From Lepus europaeus (taxonomy: Eukaryota; Chordata; Mammalia; Lagomorpha; Leporidae): a stretch of DNA of 64,000 nucleotides. The notes under the pieces were generated by a model. The model had not been told where the DNA came from. It saw only the letters and a list, made by a program, of their open reading frames with translations, and searched no databases. Both the position numbers and the translations under genes were made by a program. The stretch is taken from assembly GCF_033115175.1 (NCBI RefSeq), contig NC_084837.1, positions 89,586,499-89,650,498 of the forward strand, written 5' to 3'. Shown here piece by piece: positions 31,371 through 41,499 of this stretch (position 1 is the stretch's first letter; every line of letters begins with the position of its first letter).

Positions 31371-32054
31371 GAGTCGATGGGTGCACGTACCCGGGGAGGG
31401 GGCGTCGTAGTGCCTTACTGTGGAAAGCGGCACCAGACAGACCTGGTTGGTGTTCACCATTTCCAGCCGCCCGGGCCTGTGCTATCTGGAGCCAGGGGTG
31501 GTGGGTTTTGTTTTACTAGTTGAGCAATTGTGCTGCAGAGGAGAGAGAGGGGCAGACAGAGAGGCCTGTGTGGCTCTGAGGGTGGCCTGAGGGGTGAGGC
31601 AGGGATGTCCCCTGCCTGCTGACCCCTCCGAGGGCCTCTCTCCTTCCAGGCCTGTGTGCAGGGAGCTCTTCCGGCTCAGCCCCTGCTGTGGTTACATCAG
31701 TTCTTAATCCATCCCAGATGCCAGACTTCAGACTGCCTGCCCATCCCCCCCACAAATGTGGTGTGGGGTAGGGAAGGGACACACAGCCCAGACCCCACCT
31801 TTCACTGTCCTCCCAGGAAGAGTGGTCTGCGGCTTGAGCTGGAACTCATTACCCCGCGGCCTCCCTCCTCTCCAGTGGTGACTCTGCTGCCTGCTGTGAA
31901 GACGGAAGGCCCTGGCACCTGCCATGCGCTGATTGGTGCCATGAGCGGCCCTCTGGGAAGCTCGTGGTGGGAGCAACAATGACCTAGGCAAAGCCACTTG
32001 CCTACTCTATTTCTTCTTTCTCCAGTTTTGCAACGATCTGGAGGAAGCAGACTT
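31371..32054. other. Unique DNA, no gene seen
   Basis: GC-balanced sequence between the conserved-looking block and the first downstream CSINE. No exon signatures or repeats were recognised. Confidence 0.5.
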
Positions 32055-32361
32055 TTTATTGTAGTTTATTTTTATTTATTTGAAAGGTAGAGTTACACAG
32101 AAATGGAGAAAGCAAGAGATTTTTCACCGCCCCAAATGTCCGCAATGGCCAGGGCTAGGCCAGGCCAAAGCCAGGAGCCAGAAACTTCATCCAAGTCTCC
32201 CATGTGGGTGGCAGGGACCCAAGGACTTGGGCCATCATTTGCTGCCTCCCAGGCACAGTAGGAAGCCAGACTGGAAGCTTAGGTAGCATTCAGACTGGCT
32301 ATGATAGTGGATACAGGGTTCCCAAATGACAGCTTAACCCACCACACCAAAACACCCACTT
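32055..32361 (-). mobile_element. CSINE, first of three in a row
   Basis: Its TTATTTATTTGAAAGG tail-complement opens the plus strand, with the head at about 32340-32361. It is fairly diverged. It marks the end of the SINE-free zone around SKOR1. Confidence 0.85.
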
Positions 32362-32387
32362 CGAGTCACCATTTTTTTGCTCCTTTG

Positions 32388-32706
32388 AAAACATGTATTT
32401 ATTTGAAACTCAGAGTTATGGAGAGAGAGTGAGAAAGAGAGAGAGATCTTCCATTTGCTGGTTCACTCCCCAGATGGTTGCAACAGCCAGGGCTGGGCCA
32501 GGCCAAAACCAAGAGCCAGGAGCTGCTTCTGGGTCTCCCACGTGAATGCAGGAGCCCAAGCACTTGGGCCATCTTCCACTGCTTTTCCTAGGCCATTAGT
32601 ACGAGCTGGAGCATTAAGTGGAGCAGCTGGGACACGAACTGGTGCCCATATGGGATGCTGGTGTCACAGGCAGTGGCTTTACTCACTATGCTACAGTGCC
32701 AGCCCC
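32388..32706 (-). mobile_element. CSINE, second of three
   Basis: Complete, with a GA-rich segment at 32420-32446 and the head ending in CAGTGCCAGCCCC. Confidence 0.85.
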
Positions 32707-33031
32707 GAAAACATTTTTTTAAATTTAATTTATTTTTCATTTTACTTGAAGGGGAGAGAGATGGAGAGAGATCTTCCATTGCTTGTTCACTTGCCAAATG
32801 CCCATGACAACTGCACCTGGACCTGGCCAAAGTCAGCATCCAGGAACTCCCTCTGGGTCTCCCAGGTGGGGGTCAGATTCCCAAGTGCCTGAGCCATCAC
32901 CTGCTGCCTCCCAGGGCTCACATTTGCAGGAAACTGGAACCGGAAGCACAGGTGGGGCTCAAACCCCAGACTCTGATATGGGATCTGGGCTTCCCAAGTG
33001 TCTTAACTGCTCGCCAGATGCCCATTGCTGC
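32707..33031 (-). mobile_element. CSINE, third of three (older subfamily)
   Basis: Abuts the previous copy. Features such as ACCTGCTGCCTCCCAGG and CACATTTGCAGGAAACTGG mark an older, more diverged member. Confidence 0.8.
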
Positions 33032-33039
33032 TGCTCTTA

Positions 33040-33945
33040 GATACCGTGGGGCCTGCTTCCACGCAGGTGGCTTTAACTGGGTTTGTGTAACTGAAGGCCA
33101 AGGTTAACATGCAGTTACATGGCCAGGAAGGGACACGCCTGTTATCTCAGCTTGGCCTGAACCGTTGCCCCTAGTGTCCACATGGGATATTCTGATGTCT
33201 GTGTTTTCTTTGAGTGTCCTGGAAGATAAGCATAGGGGGTCCTCACAGACCTCTGCCTCCTAGACTAACTGTCCAACAGAGATAGAATATGGGAGTTCAG
33301 TGGGCAGGGCCCTGAGGCACTCTCTCCAGACCCTTGGCTGTTGTCTGACACCCTGCGCTGGAAGCCCAGTTGCTTTGTTAAGGGCTCATTGTGGTTCATC
33401 AGGACCCTTTCCTCCGGGCACCCCAGGGTGGCCTAAGAGTGCAAGGTACTTAGGGTTACGGTAGAGGGTGCACCCTGGACGAGAGACTGCCCAGTCTGGG
33501 TGCCCAGTCTGCCAGCCTCTCTCTGGCTCTGTCAGTTCCACCACATTGGGTGTGCAGGGGTTGGGGGAGAAGCGTGACCCTCCTAGGGTCCTCCCTGCCC
33601 TGGAGTCCAGAGACCACTGCTCCCCGAGGCTACGCCGACAGCAGCTGTGGTGCAGGGAGACTGCAGGGGCTTTTAGCTGGCAGGGCCCACACTTATGCCC
33701 CAGCCGCTGCCCTGATTAGCAGGGTCGCCCCTAGCTGGCCCTTTCCATTGCTGAGCCTTGGTGTCTGCTCTCAAAGGGAAGCGACAATTTCCCTCTTGCT
33801 CTCAGGGCTGTGAGGCCCAGTGAGAAATCCAGCTGGGGAGTGCTGCAGGGCCAAGGATAGGAGTGATTTTATTATCCATATCCATCTGAGCCCTGGCGGG
33901 TACCCGCCCCCCTTACCTGGCGAGCAAGGCGTTTGTGCCTGCACA
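33040..33945. other. Unique DNA, no gene seen
   Basis: Non-repetitive sequence without a convincing gene or RNA between the SINE triplet and the next AT-rich block. Confidence 0.5.
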
Positions 33946-33949
33946 ACAG

Positions 33950-34300
33950 ACTACCAAATCCAAGCACCAAGATGAACCATCACATCGTATTAATATTTTC
34001 ACACCACTTAACTCTCATTAAAATGTACTTTGCTGAATTTAATATGTGATTTCAAATGACACAACATATTAAGTGCTTAATATACTAGAAATTATGAAAC
34101 TATTATAGTCGATGCCATATGAAATAATTAGACGGAATTAAACTTTAGCACCCAAGTGAAGGAAAGACTTCAACTCACAGCGTCTCAAAGTAGCTTAAGC
34201 CATCGCTGTAATCCCCAAAATAGATGTTCAGAAATTAGGATCTTTAAATAAACACTGGAACCGGGTCTATGCTTGCACGCTGGGCACTGGTGATGTGGAG
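33950..34300. promoter_or_regulatory. Candidate conserved element, AT-rich
   Basis: Long AT-rich block without repeat signatures, with CGTATTAATATTTTC, CTCATTAAAATG, ATATTAAGTGCTTAATATAC and GAAATAATTAGACGGAATTAAAC. The near-palindrome ATTAAGTGCTTAAT at 34069-34082 recalls the inverted half-sites at 14.17 kb. Confidence 0.4.
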
Positions 34301-34511
34301 CACCATTGCCTTGGGGAAGTGAGGGGTCCTGGGACCCTTCCCAAGGAGGGGCAACAAGATTAGGACTTCAGCTGGTCCCCCCAACTCTGGGGCCTGTCTG
34401 GGGGGCTGGCACTAGTGACTTGCAATGAAGCCTGCTGAGTGACAGATTGGTCATCTTTGCCTCAACAGACCCGCCCTGTTTCGCATTGATTGCTTCCTGC
34501 ATGCGAGCCGC

Positions 34512-34618
34512 TTTTACTTACTTCCTCATTTAATCCTCACACTGCATCTGTAGTGAGCCACCATTTTCTGGGGCTCAGAAAGATGAAGTGAATCATCCAA
34601 GACCTTAAAATCTGTAAG
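34512..34618 (-). repeat. MIR SINE fragment
   Basis: Contains cctcatttaatcctcaca, then a decayed centre and atgaagtgaatcatccaaga, in the order expected for a reversed MIR. Confidence 0.65.
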
Positions 34619-34662
34619 TGCTCACCCACTACTTCCATCTAAATATTCGGCTCCCCAGTTAG

Positions 34663-34681
34663 TGTGTGTGTGTGTGTGTGC
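34663..34681. repeat. (TG)n microsatellite
   Basis: Nine TG/GT units directly before the mariner-like remnant. Confidence 0.85.
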
Positions 34682-34835
34682 AAGGAGTCTTCATGAAAAT
34701 ATGCTTATGAAAAAACTGCATGGATTTCAAATTTCTTTGCACCCAAATAAACTCATTAACTTGTTACATGACTGAACAAGATCTAGTTTGGGACACCAAG
34801 AAGGCTACGACATCAGTTTAAAAAGGTGCCTATCA

Positions 34836-35146
34836 GGGGCCAGTGCTGTGGCACAGTAGGTTAATCCTCTGCCTGTGGCGCCGGCATCCCATGTGGGCGC
34901 CAGTTCTAGTCCCGGCTGCTCCTATCCAGTATCTCTACTGTGGCCTGGGAAAGCAGTAGAAGGTGGCCCAAGTGCTTGGTCTCCCTGCACCCGCGTGGGA
35001 GACCCGGAAGAAGCTCCTGGCTCCTGGCTTTGGACCAGCCTATTAGGGGGTGAACCAGCAGATAGAAGACCTTTCTCTCTGTCTCTGTCTCTCTCTCTCT
35101 CTCTGTAACTCTACTTCTCAAATAAATAAAATCTTAAAAAAAAAAA
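34836..35146 (+). mobile_element. CSINE inside the mariner remnant (5' part)
   Basis: Full length with a CT microsatellite at 35073-35104 and an A-run tail of about 12 bases. It is among the less diverged copies. Confidence 0.88.
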
Positions 35147-35956
35147 GAGTCCCTGTGAAGGCAGTTGAGTCAGAGGAAGCAAATTCTGCTCCAACTGAAG
35201 CGAGAGCATCACATTTATGGTGAAGTGGGGTGGAAGAGTGGTTATATGGAGAGTTACGGCAATGCCTCCAAGAATCAGCAGTTGACAAATAACTCACAGG
35301 ACAAGATGTTGAAGATGACGCTTGCAACAGACCACCCATATCAGCATGCAAGGAAAACAATTAGCATCGTTTGTGCCCTGATGGGAGAGGACGGACAGTT
35401 AACAGCACAAGGAGTCACCAACACCAGAGACATCTCAGTGGGTTCAGCTGACACAGTTCTGAGACACTGAAGTCGAGCGAGCTTTCTGCTTAATGGGTGC
35501 TGAAACGGTTGCTCCCAGACCCACCGCAGGGAAAAGCAGAGCTTTCAATGGAAGCTTTAACCGAGTGGGATGAAGATGCTAAAGCAGTTTTCTGAAGAAT
35601 TGTAACAGGGGACGGAGCACGGCTTTCCCAGCGGAGTCCTGAAGACCCAGCACGGTGGAAGCAATGGCTACCAGGCGGTGAGAGTGGCCGTGCCAGGGGA
35701 AAAGCAGGCGGTGCAGGGCAGAGGTCATGGCAGCAGTGCTTTGGGATGCTCAAGCGATTGTGCTTGTTCACTTTCTAGAGGAACATAAAAGGCTCTTCTT
35801 ATGAGAGTAATGACACGAGAAAGCTTCAGCAGAGAGTCCTTCTCCACCGTGACAAGGCTCCTGCTCATTTGTCTCGTCAGACAAGGACAGTTTTGTGAGA
35901 AGTCAGGAGGAACCTGACTTCTTTTTCTTCCTTAATCTTAGAAAAATCACAAGTGA

Positions 35957-36268
35957 TAGGTGTTGTTGTGTCACAGGTTAACTTGTCATTTGGGACACCT
36001 GCATCCCATAGCAGAGTGCCTGCTTCGAGACCCGGCTGCTCCGCTTCTGATGCAGCTCCCTGCTAATGCACCTGGGAAGGCAGCAAGTGGTGGCCCAAGT
36101 ACTCGGGCCCCTGCCACCCATATAGGGGAGCTGCATGGAATTCATGGCTCCTGGCTTCAGCCTGGGCCAGCTCCAGCTGTTGTGGATATTTGGGGAGTAA
36201 GCCAGGGGGTGGAAGATCTCTCTCTCTCTGCTCTTCTCTTTTTCAAATAAATAAATAAACCTTACAAA
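35957..36268 (+). mobile_element. CSINE inside the mariner remnant (3' part)
   Basis: Older member (head GGTGTTGTTGTGTCACAGG). The mariner sequence aatcttagaaaaatcaca before it continues as aagaacccatttttctttag after it. Confidence 0.82.
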
Positions 36269-36459
36269 AATCATTGAAAAGAACCCATTTTTCTTTAGTT
36301 AATGATGTAAAAAAGACTGCATTGAGATGGTTAACCCCCAGGATCCTCCATTCTTTAGAGATGGAACCAAATGGATGATATCCTACTTGAACTTGATGGA
36401 ACTTAGGTTGAGAAATAATATTTTTCCATGAACTATTTGAAGTCCCCTCATATATATGT

Positions 36460-37120
36460 ATGTGTCACTTCCTATTTTAATGAGTCAGTGGCCAAATCCA
36501 CGACCCTGCTATCTGACAGCGGCATAGCACGGATCTATCACATTGCAGTCCTGGAAGGTCGGGACCGTGACCTGGGAGTTTCACCACAAACTGAACACAC
36601 ACAGCCTGGATAACATACACAGGAAGTGCTCTGCGAGTACTTCCTGTTCATTCAAAAGGAGTAAATTCACCACCTCCTGAGGTATCCAAACACATCCCTT
36701 TGTGTAGCTTTCTCTCTTAGGAAACACTAATTTCTGAACTAACACCTCATGTCTCAGTGACTCAGGTACTGACCGAATGCACTGTTTGAAAAACATAAAT
36801 TTTGGTGTGGAAATTTAAGTCTATGATCACTTACTCACCAGAGATTATTTTCACAGAGGCAGAAAAACCTGGCTAAAGCATAATAAGCTGAAAACATGTA
36901 TTTTCTATAAGTATCAAGGTGAGATATGAGTGAAGTTGACAACTTGTCATTTGATTATTGGTTACAGCTCTTGCCTATATTCCTGCAGAACAGTGGTCAT
37001 TTTAGTTTTTATTTGTTCAACTTTTTATTTTAGTGGAGCATTAAGCCTTTGATTATACTGTAAATTAAAGTATGTTATCACAAAAATAATAAATAAAATA
37101 TTAAGGTAAAGAAAAGATTA
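36460..37120. other. Unassigned AT-rich intergenic DNA
   Basis: No gene or confidently named repeat. It may contain further decayed old transposon sequence. Confidence 0.45.
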
Positions 37121-37126
37121 GATCTT

Positions 37127-37461
37127 GGGTTGGTGCTGTGACATAGCAGCGCTGGCATCCCATATGGGCATGGTTCAAGTTCCAGCTGCTCCATTTCCGA
37201 TCCAGCTTTCTGCTATGGCCTGGGAAAGCAGTAGAAGATGGCCCAAGTCCTTGGACTCCTGCACCACATGGGAGACCTGGAAGAAGCTCCTGGCTCCTAG
37301 CTTTGGATCAGCGTAGCTCTGGTCGTTGCAGCCAACTGGGGAGTGACCAGCAGATGGAAGACCTCTCTCTCTCTCCCTCTCTGCCTTTCCTTCTCTCTCT
37401 GTGTAACTCTGACTTTCAAGTCGATAAATAAATCTTAAAAAAAGAAAAGAAAAAAAAAAAA
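37127..37461 (+). mobile_element. CSINE
   Basis: Lacks part of the head (about 20 bases after CATAGCAG are missing). The tail ends in an AAAGAAAAG-type A-rich run. Confidence 0.85.
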
Positions 37462-37473
37462 GATTAGGTCTGT

Positions 37474-37727
37474 CGGGGCCAGTATCTAATGTGAGTGCCA
37501 ATTCAAGTCCTGGCTGCTCCACTTCCAATCCAGCTCCCTGCTAATATGCCTGGGACAGCTATGGAGAATGGCCCAAGAGCTTGGCCCCTGAACCCATGTG
37601 GGAGACCTCGATGGAGCTCCTGACTCCTGGCCTTGGTCTGGCCCAGTCCCTCCCCACTCTCCGTTTCTGTTTCTCCTTACCCCTCTGTTACTCTCTCAAA
37701 TAAATCAATCTTTTTAAAAAAAATTTA
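37474..37727 (+). mobile_element. CSINE, internally deleted
   Basis: Begins GGGGCCAGTATC and jumps directly to the ATGTGAGTGCC part. The usual CT-rich stretch is also shortened. Confidence 0.8.
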
Positions 37728-38044
37728 GGTCCATCTCTTACAATAGAAAACCAAGCATTCCCAAGAAGGTTTCTTTCTCCTTGGCCTGAAGCAGGCTGAC
37801 TGTCAGGTCCTGTGTGATGGCTCTGCCAAGGCGGACAACCAGGCTGGGGCCCCAGGGTCCAGGCACCCCGAAAGAGGAAGGTGGGAAGGGCAAGAGAGGG
37901 GCCCAGGACTTCCCACACCACCTGCCGGTTGGCGACTAATTCTCCCAGCTGTGCTGTCTTCCTCTCTGCAGAGCAGCAGTAAAGAGGGGGTGAGACACAG
38001 CTTCTGATGGCACACAGCATCCCAGGGACCATGCTGGACGTATT
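37728..38044. other. Unique DNA, no gene seen
   Basis: GC-balanced sequence between CSINEs. No gene or repeat was recognised. Confidence 0.45.
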
Positions 38045-38550
38045 AGATGTGTATTTACCTTCATCTATTCGAAAGGCAGAGCCAGAGAGAGAGCAGAGAT
38101 CTTCCATTCACTGAGTCACTCCTAAGTAGCCCCAGTGACCAAGGCAGGGCCAGGCCGAAACTGGGAGCCAGGAGCCAGGACCTCCATCCAGGTCTCTTTC
38201 AGGGGTACCTGGGATACTAGTACTTGAGCCGTCATTTATTGTCTCCCAGGTTCACTAGCAGACAGCTGGATCAGAAGTGGAGCAGCCAGAACTTGAGCCA
38301 GCATTCCAGTATGGAATGTGGGCACATGTGCTGTGTGCCACAATGCCTCCAATGGCGGACCAAAGCCAGGAACCAATTCAGGTCTCCCCTGTGTGTGGCA
38401 GAGACCTGATGACTTGAGCCATCACCTACTCCATCCCAAGGTGTGCTTTATTTAGCAGGAAGCTAGAATTGGGAGCAGGGCTTGGAGTCAAACTCACCCT
38501 CTGGGATGGGATGCAGGCATCCCAAGTGGCATTTTTATCACTCTACCAAA
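38045..38550 (-). mobile_element. Two adjoining old CSINE fragments
   Basis: A near-complete copy (38045-38340) is followed without a gap by the head half of a second (38341-38550), both strongly diverged. The junction may be an old nested insertion. Confidence 0.7.
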
Positions 38551-38691
38551 CTTCCACTACTTTTTAAAAATATAAATGCATTTCAGCAGTTTGAATCTTT
38601 TTTTAGGAATAAGGTTTTTTTAAAAAAATTGTGTATATAAGGGCACAGATTTCATCTATTTCATATATGCAGTTTTAAGAACATAATGATA

Positions 38692-38999
38692 GGGGCCAGC
38701 ACTGCGGTGTAGTGGGTTAAGCTGCCGCCTGCAGCACCAGCATCCTACATAGGCACTGGTTGCTCCACTTCCAATCCAGCTCCCTACAAATGTGCCTGGG
38801 AAAGCAGCAGAAGATGGTCCAAAGTTCTTGGGCCCCTGCACCCACGTGGGAGACTTGGAAGACACTCCTGGTTCCTGGCTTCAGATCAGCCCAGCTGCAG
38901 CCATTGTGGCCATCTGGAGAGTACACTAGTGGTTGGAAGATCTCTCTCTCCAGCTCTGTAACTCTACCTTTCAAATAAACACATCTTTTTAAAAAAAGA
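38692..38999 (+). mobile_element. CSINE
   Basis: Near full length, with a tail variant AAATAAACACATC. Words cataatgata before and cataacgata after the element probably mark the target site. Confidence 0.85.
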
Positions 39000-39048
39000 A
39001 CATAACGATACTTCCCACACTCTCTCCCTCACTCGCAGTTTGAATTTT

Positions 39049-39340
39049 TAAAATGTTTATTTATTTATTTGACAGGCAGAGAGACAGAGAGAATTGCTAT
39101 CCACTGGTTCCTCTGTAGATGACTGCTACAGCTGAGGCTGGGTTGAGCCGAGGCCAGGAGCTGGAAACTGCAGGTCTCCTACATGGGTGGCGGGAATCCA
39201 TACCTGAGTCATCACCACTGGCTCCCAGTGTCTGGATTAGCAAGAAGCCGGAGTCAGGAGCTGGAGTCAGGAATTGAACCCAGAACTCCCATGTGGAATG
39301 TGGGAGACTTATCTACTCCTTTAGAGCTAGCTCATACACG
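39049..39340 (-). mobile_element. Old CSINE
   Basis: Diverged copy of the older subfamily. TTATTTATTTATTTG at the 5' side is the reversed tail. Confidence 0.75.
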
Positions 39341-39544
39341 GTGCAGTAAGGTGGACGCATTGTAGTAATTAAATCATGCTAAAACTGTTGGAAGGTGTTT
39401 GGCTTTTAATAGGGAAGTGTAATGCATTTATATTTATTCTGGCATGCCTGATCTTACTTATTTTGGTGTTCCTTGGCCTTTGTATCATAACATTTGTTTT
39501 TATCTTTTGCTGTAACTTGGAAAGTATACAGCCTATTGTTTTCT

Positions 39545-39867
39545 TTTTAAAGATTATTTATTTATTTGAAAGTCAGAGTTGCAGAGAGAGAAAGACAGAT
39601 AGAGATCTTCCATCTGCTGGTTCACTCCCCTAATGGCTGCAACAACCAGGGCTGGGCCAGGCAGAAGCCAGGAGCCAGGAGCTTCATCCAGTTCTCCCAT
39701 GTGGGTGCAGGAGCTCAGAGGACTTGGCCCATCTTCCACTGCTTTCCCAGTTACATTAGCAGGGAGCTGGATCCGAAGTGGAACAGCCAGGACTCGAAGC
39801 AGCACCCGTATAGGATCCCGGTGCTGTAGACAGCAGCTTAGCCCACTGCACCACAGCACCAGCCCCA
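39545..39867 (-). mobile_element. CSINE
   Basis: Well-preserved copy ending in CACCACAGCACCAGCCCC. Confidence 0.88.
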
Positions 39868-40159
39868 GCCAATTGTTTTAATTCTTGCCAGCACTTTCAT
39901 AATTTTTTTTGCCTCCCTTAAAATACAAGGTGAGAAATCTTTCAACCTCCTGCTTCCATGCCTATCCACCAGAGGTCCAGGTTATCATATCTCTCTTTTT
40001 AAAAATTACATAAATCTTCTTTTTCCAAAAATTGTTTCTGGGGCCAGCATTGTGGCATAGCAGGAGAAGCCACCACCTGCAGCGCTGCCATTCCATGTGA
40101 GCCCTGCTGCATGTCCCGGCTGCTCCACTTCCGATCCAGCTCCCTGCTGATGGCCTGGG

Positions 40160-40560
40160 GTGAGAAACAGCCTCACCCATCCACACTCAAAGGATGGACT
40201 TAGACTCAGGAAGTGCAGCAAAAGCGACACTATTAATGATATTGCAACATGGGTTCTTGGTGACCCAGCACATCAAGGGTCCAGCAGACCAAGGGTCCAG
40301 CACACCAAGGAGGTCCAGCACACCAAGGAGGTCCAGCACACCAAGGTGACCCAGCACACCAAGGGTTCAGCACACCAAGCTATTTATTTCTTAGCATGCA
40401 GGTCCCTCCCCTGGTTCCTCATTGGCTGAATAACTACAGGGTTACAATCTTCCTGGCATTTGCTCCAGCTGTTTTGGCTATTAACATCCTGTTTGCCTAA
40501 GAACTTCCAGATGCAAGAGCAGCCTTATTTTGAAAATGAACCCGATGTTTACTTCTCACA
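40160..40560. mobile_element. LTR-like 401-bp insertion (candidate solo LTR of a lagomorph endogenous retrovirus)
   Basis: The insertion interrupts a lagomorph-specific CSINE and duplicates ctggg (40155-40159 and 40561-40565). Its ends are inverted repeats, GTGAGAA and TTCTCAC, with TG and CA near the termini. Inside is a small array of ccagcacaccaagg-type units (about 40263-40380), then a TATTTATT at about 40381-40388. There is no coding capacity. Size, ends and 5-bp duplication fit a solo LTR, but a non-autonomous DNA element with 5-bp duplications is possible. I could not name a family. Confidence 0.5.
40263..40380. repeat. Short tandem array inside the LTR-like insertion
   Basis: About seven units built on 'cagcacaccaagg' with joints ggtcc, aggtcc, tgacc and gttc, period 15-18 bases. 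Unit identity is high, so the array is young or recently homogenised. Confidence 0.85.
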
Positions 40561-40746
40561 CTGGGAAAAAGCAGTAGAAGATGGCCCAGGTATTTGGACT
40601 CCTGCCACCCAAGTGGTAGACCCTGATGCAGCTCCTGGCTTCAGCCTAGCTCGGCCCTGGCTGTTGCAGCCACTTGGGAAGTGAACGAGTGAATTAAAGA
40701 TTGTCTCTCATTCTCTTTGTCTCTCTGTAACTATTTCTATTTCTTT

Positions 40747-41083
40747 TTTTTTAAAAAAGATTTTATTTATTTATTTGAGTGGTAGAGTTACAGACAGTGA
40801 GAGGGAGAGACAGAGAGAAAGGTCTTCCTTCTGTTGGTTCACTCCCCAAATGGCCGCAACGGCTAGAGAGCTGTGCCGATCTGAAGCCAGGAGCCAGGTG
40901 CTTCCTCCCGGTCTCTCACACGGGTGCAGGGGCCCAAGGACTTGGGCCATCTTCTACTGCTTTCCCAGGCCACAGCAGAGAGCTGGATCAGAAGTGGAGC
41001 AGCCTAGACTAGAACTGGTGCCCAAATGGGATGCCAGCGCCGCAGGCAGAGGATTAACCTACTGCACCACAGCTCTGGCCCCT
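40747..41083 (-). mobile_element. CSINE inserted into the tail of another CSINE
   Basis: Complete reversed copy with its A-rich end at 40747. The target-site duplication ctctgtaactattt lies at about 40722-40735 and 41084-41097. Confidence 0.9.
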
Positions 41084-41200
41084 CTGTAACTATTTTAAAT
41101 AAATAAATAACATTTTTTAAAAAAAGTTTTTATTGGGCATCCAAATTTGAACAGTGTTGATGATAGTTATTTATGCTGATTTCACTGTATTTAAGTCATT

Positions 41201-41487
41201 TGGGGCTTGCGTTGTGGTGCAGCAGGTTAAGCTGATTCAAGTCCTGGCTACTCTGCTTCCAATCCAGCTCCCTGCTAATGTGCCTGGGAAGGCAGCAGCA
41301 GATTATCCAATTAGTCAGGGCCCTGCCCTCGGTATGGGAGACCAGGATGAAGTTCATGGCTCTTGACTCCAGCCTGGCCTGGAAGTGGTTCACTTTAGGG
41401 AGTGAACCAGCAGATGGAAGATTTCTCTCTGTCTCTGTGTTACTCTGCTTTTCAATAAATAAATAAATAAATAAATATCTTCTAAAA
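41201..41487 (+). mobile_element. CSINE with a deletion in the head
   Basis: The region between GGTTAAGCTG and ATTCAAGTCC (about 40 bases) is missing. The tail is six AAAT units. Confidence 0.83.
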
Positions 41488-41499
41488 GTCATTTCCACA

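Larger units (their letters stand above)
34690..36450 (+). mobile_element. Mariner-like DNA transposon remnant (MARNA type)
   Basis: Ancient Tc1/mariner-class element in pieces. The opening (aaatatgcttatgaaaaaac) and the end (gaacttgatggaacttaggt, tgagaaataatattt) resemble MARNA-type ends. Around 35850 a plus-strand reading gives HRDKAPAHLS, a decayed form of the conserved mariner HxDNAPAH catalytic block. Frameshifts and stops are numerous, so it is inactive. Two CSINEs (34836-35146 and 35957-36268) split it. Confidence 0.65.
40040..41130 (+). mobile_element. CSINE broken by two later insertions
   Basis: The host CSINE is in three pieces: 40040-40159, 40561-40745 and about 41084-41130. The first break holds a 401-bp LTR-like element and the second a reversed CSINE. 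The second insertion is flanked by the duplicated host word ctctgtaactattt. The order of events is readable: host SINE first, then both insertions. Confidence 0.8.

Noticed and set aside
34852-34925. tRNA-like heads of CSINEs as real tRNA genes
   Set aside because: They keep a B-box-like stretch but not a full cloverleaf or an anticodon loop in place.
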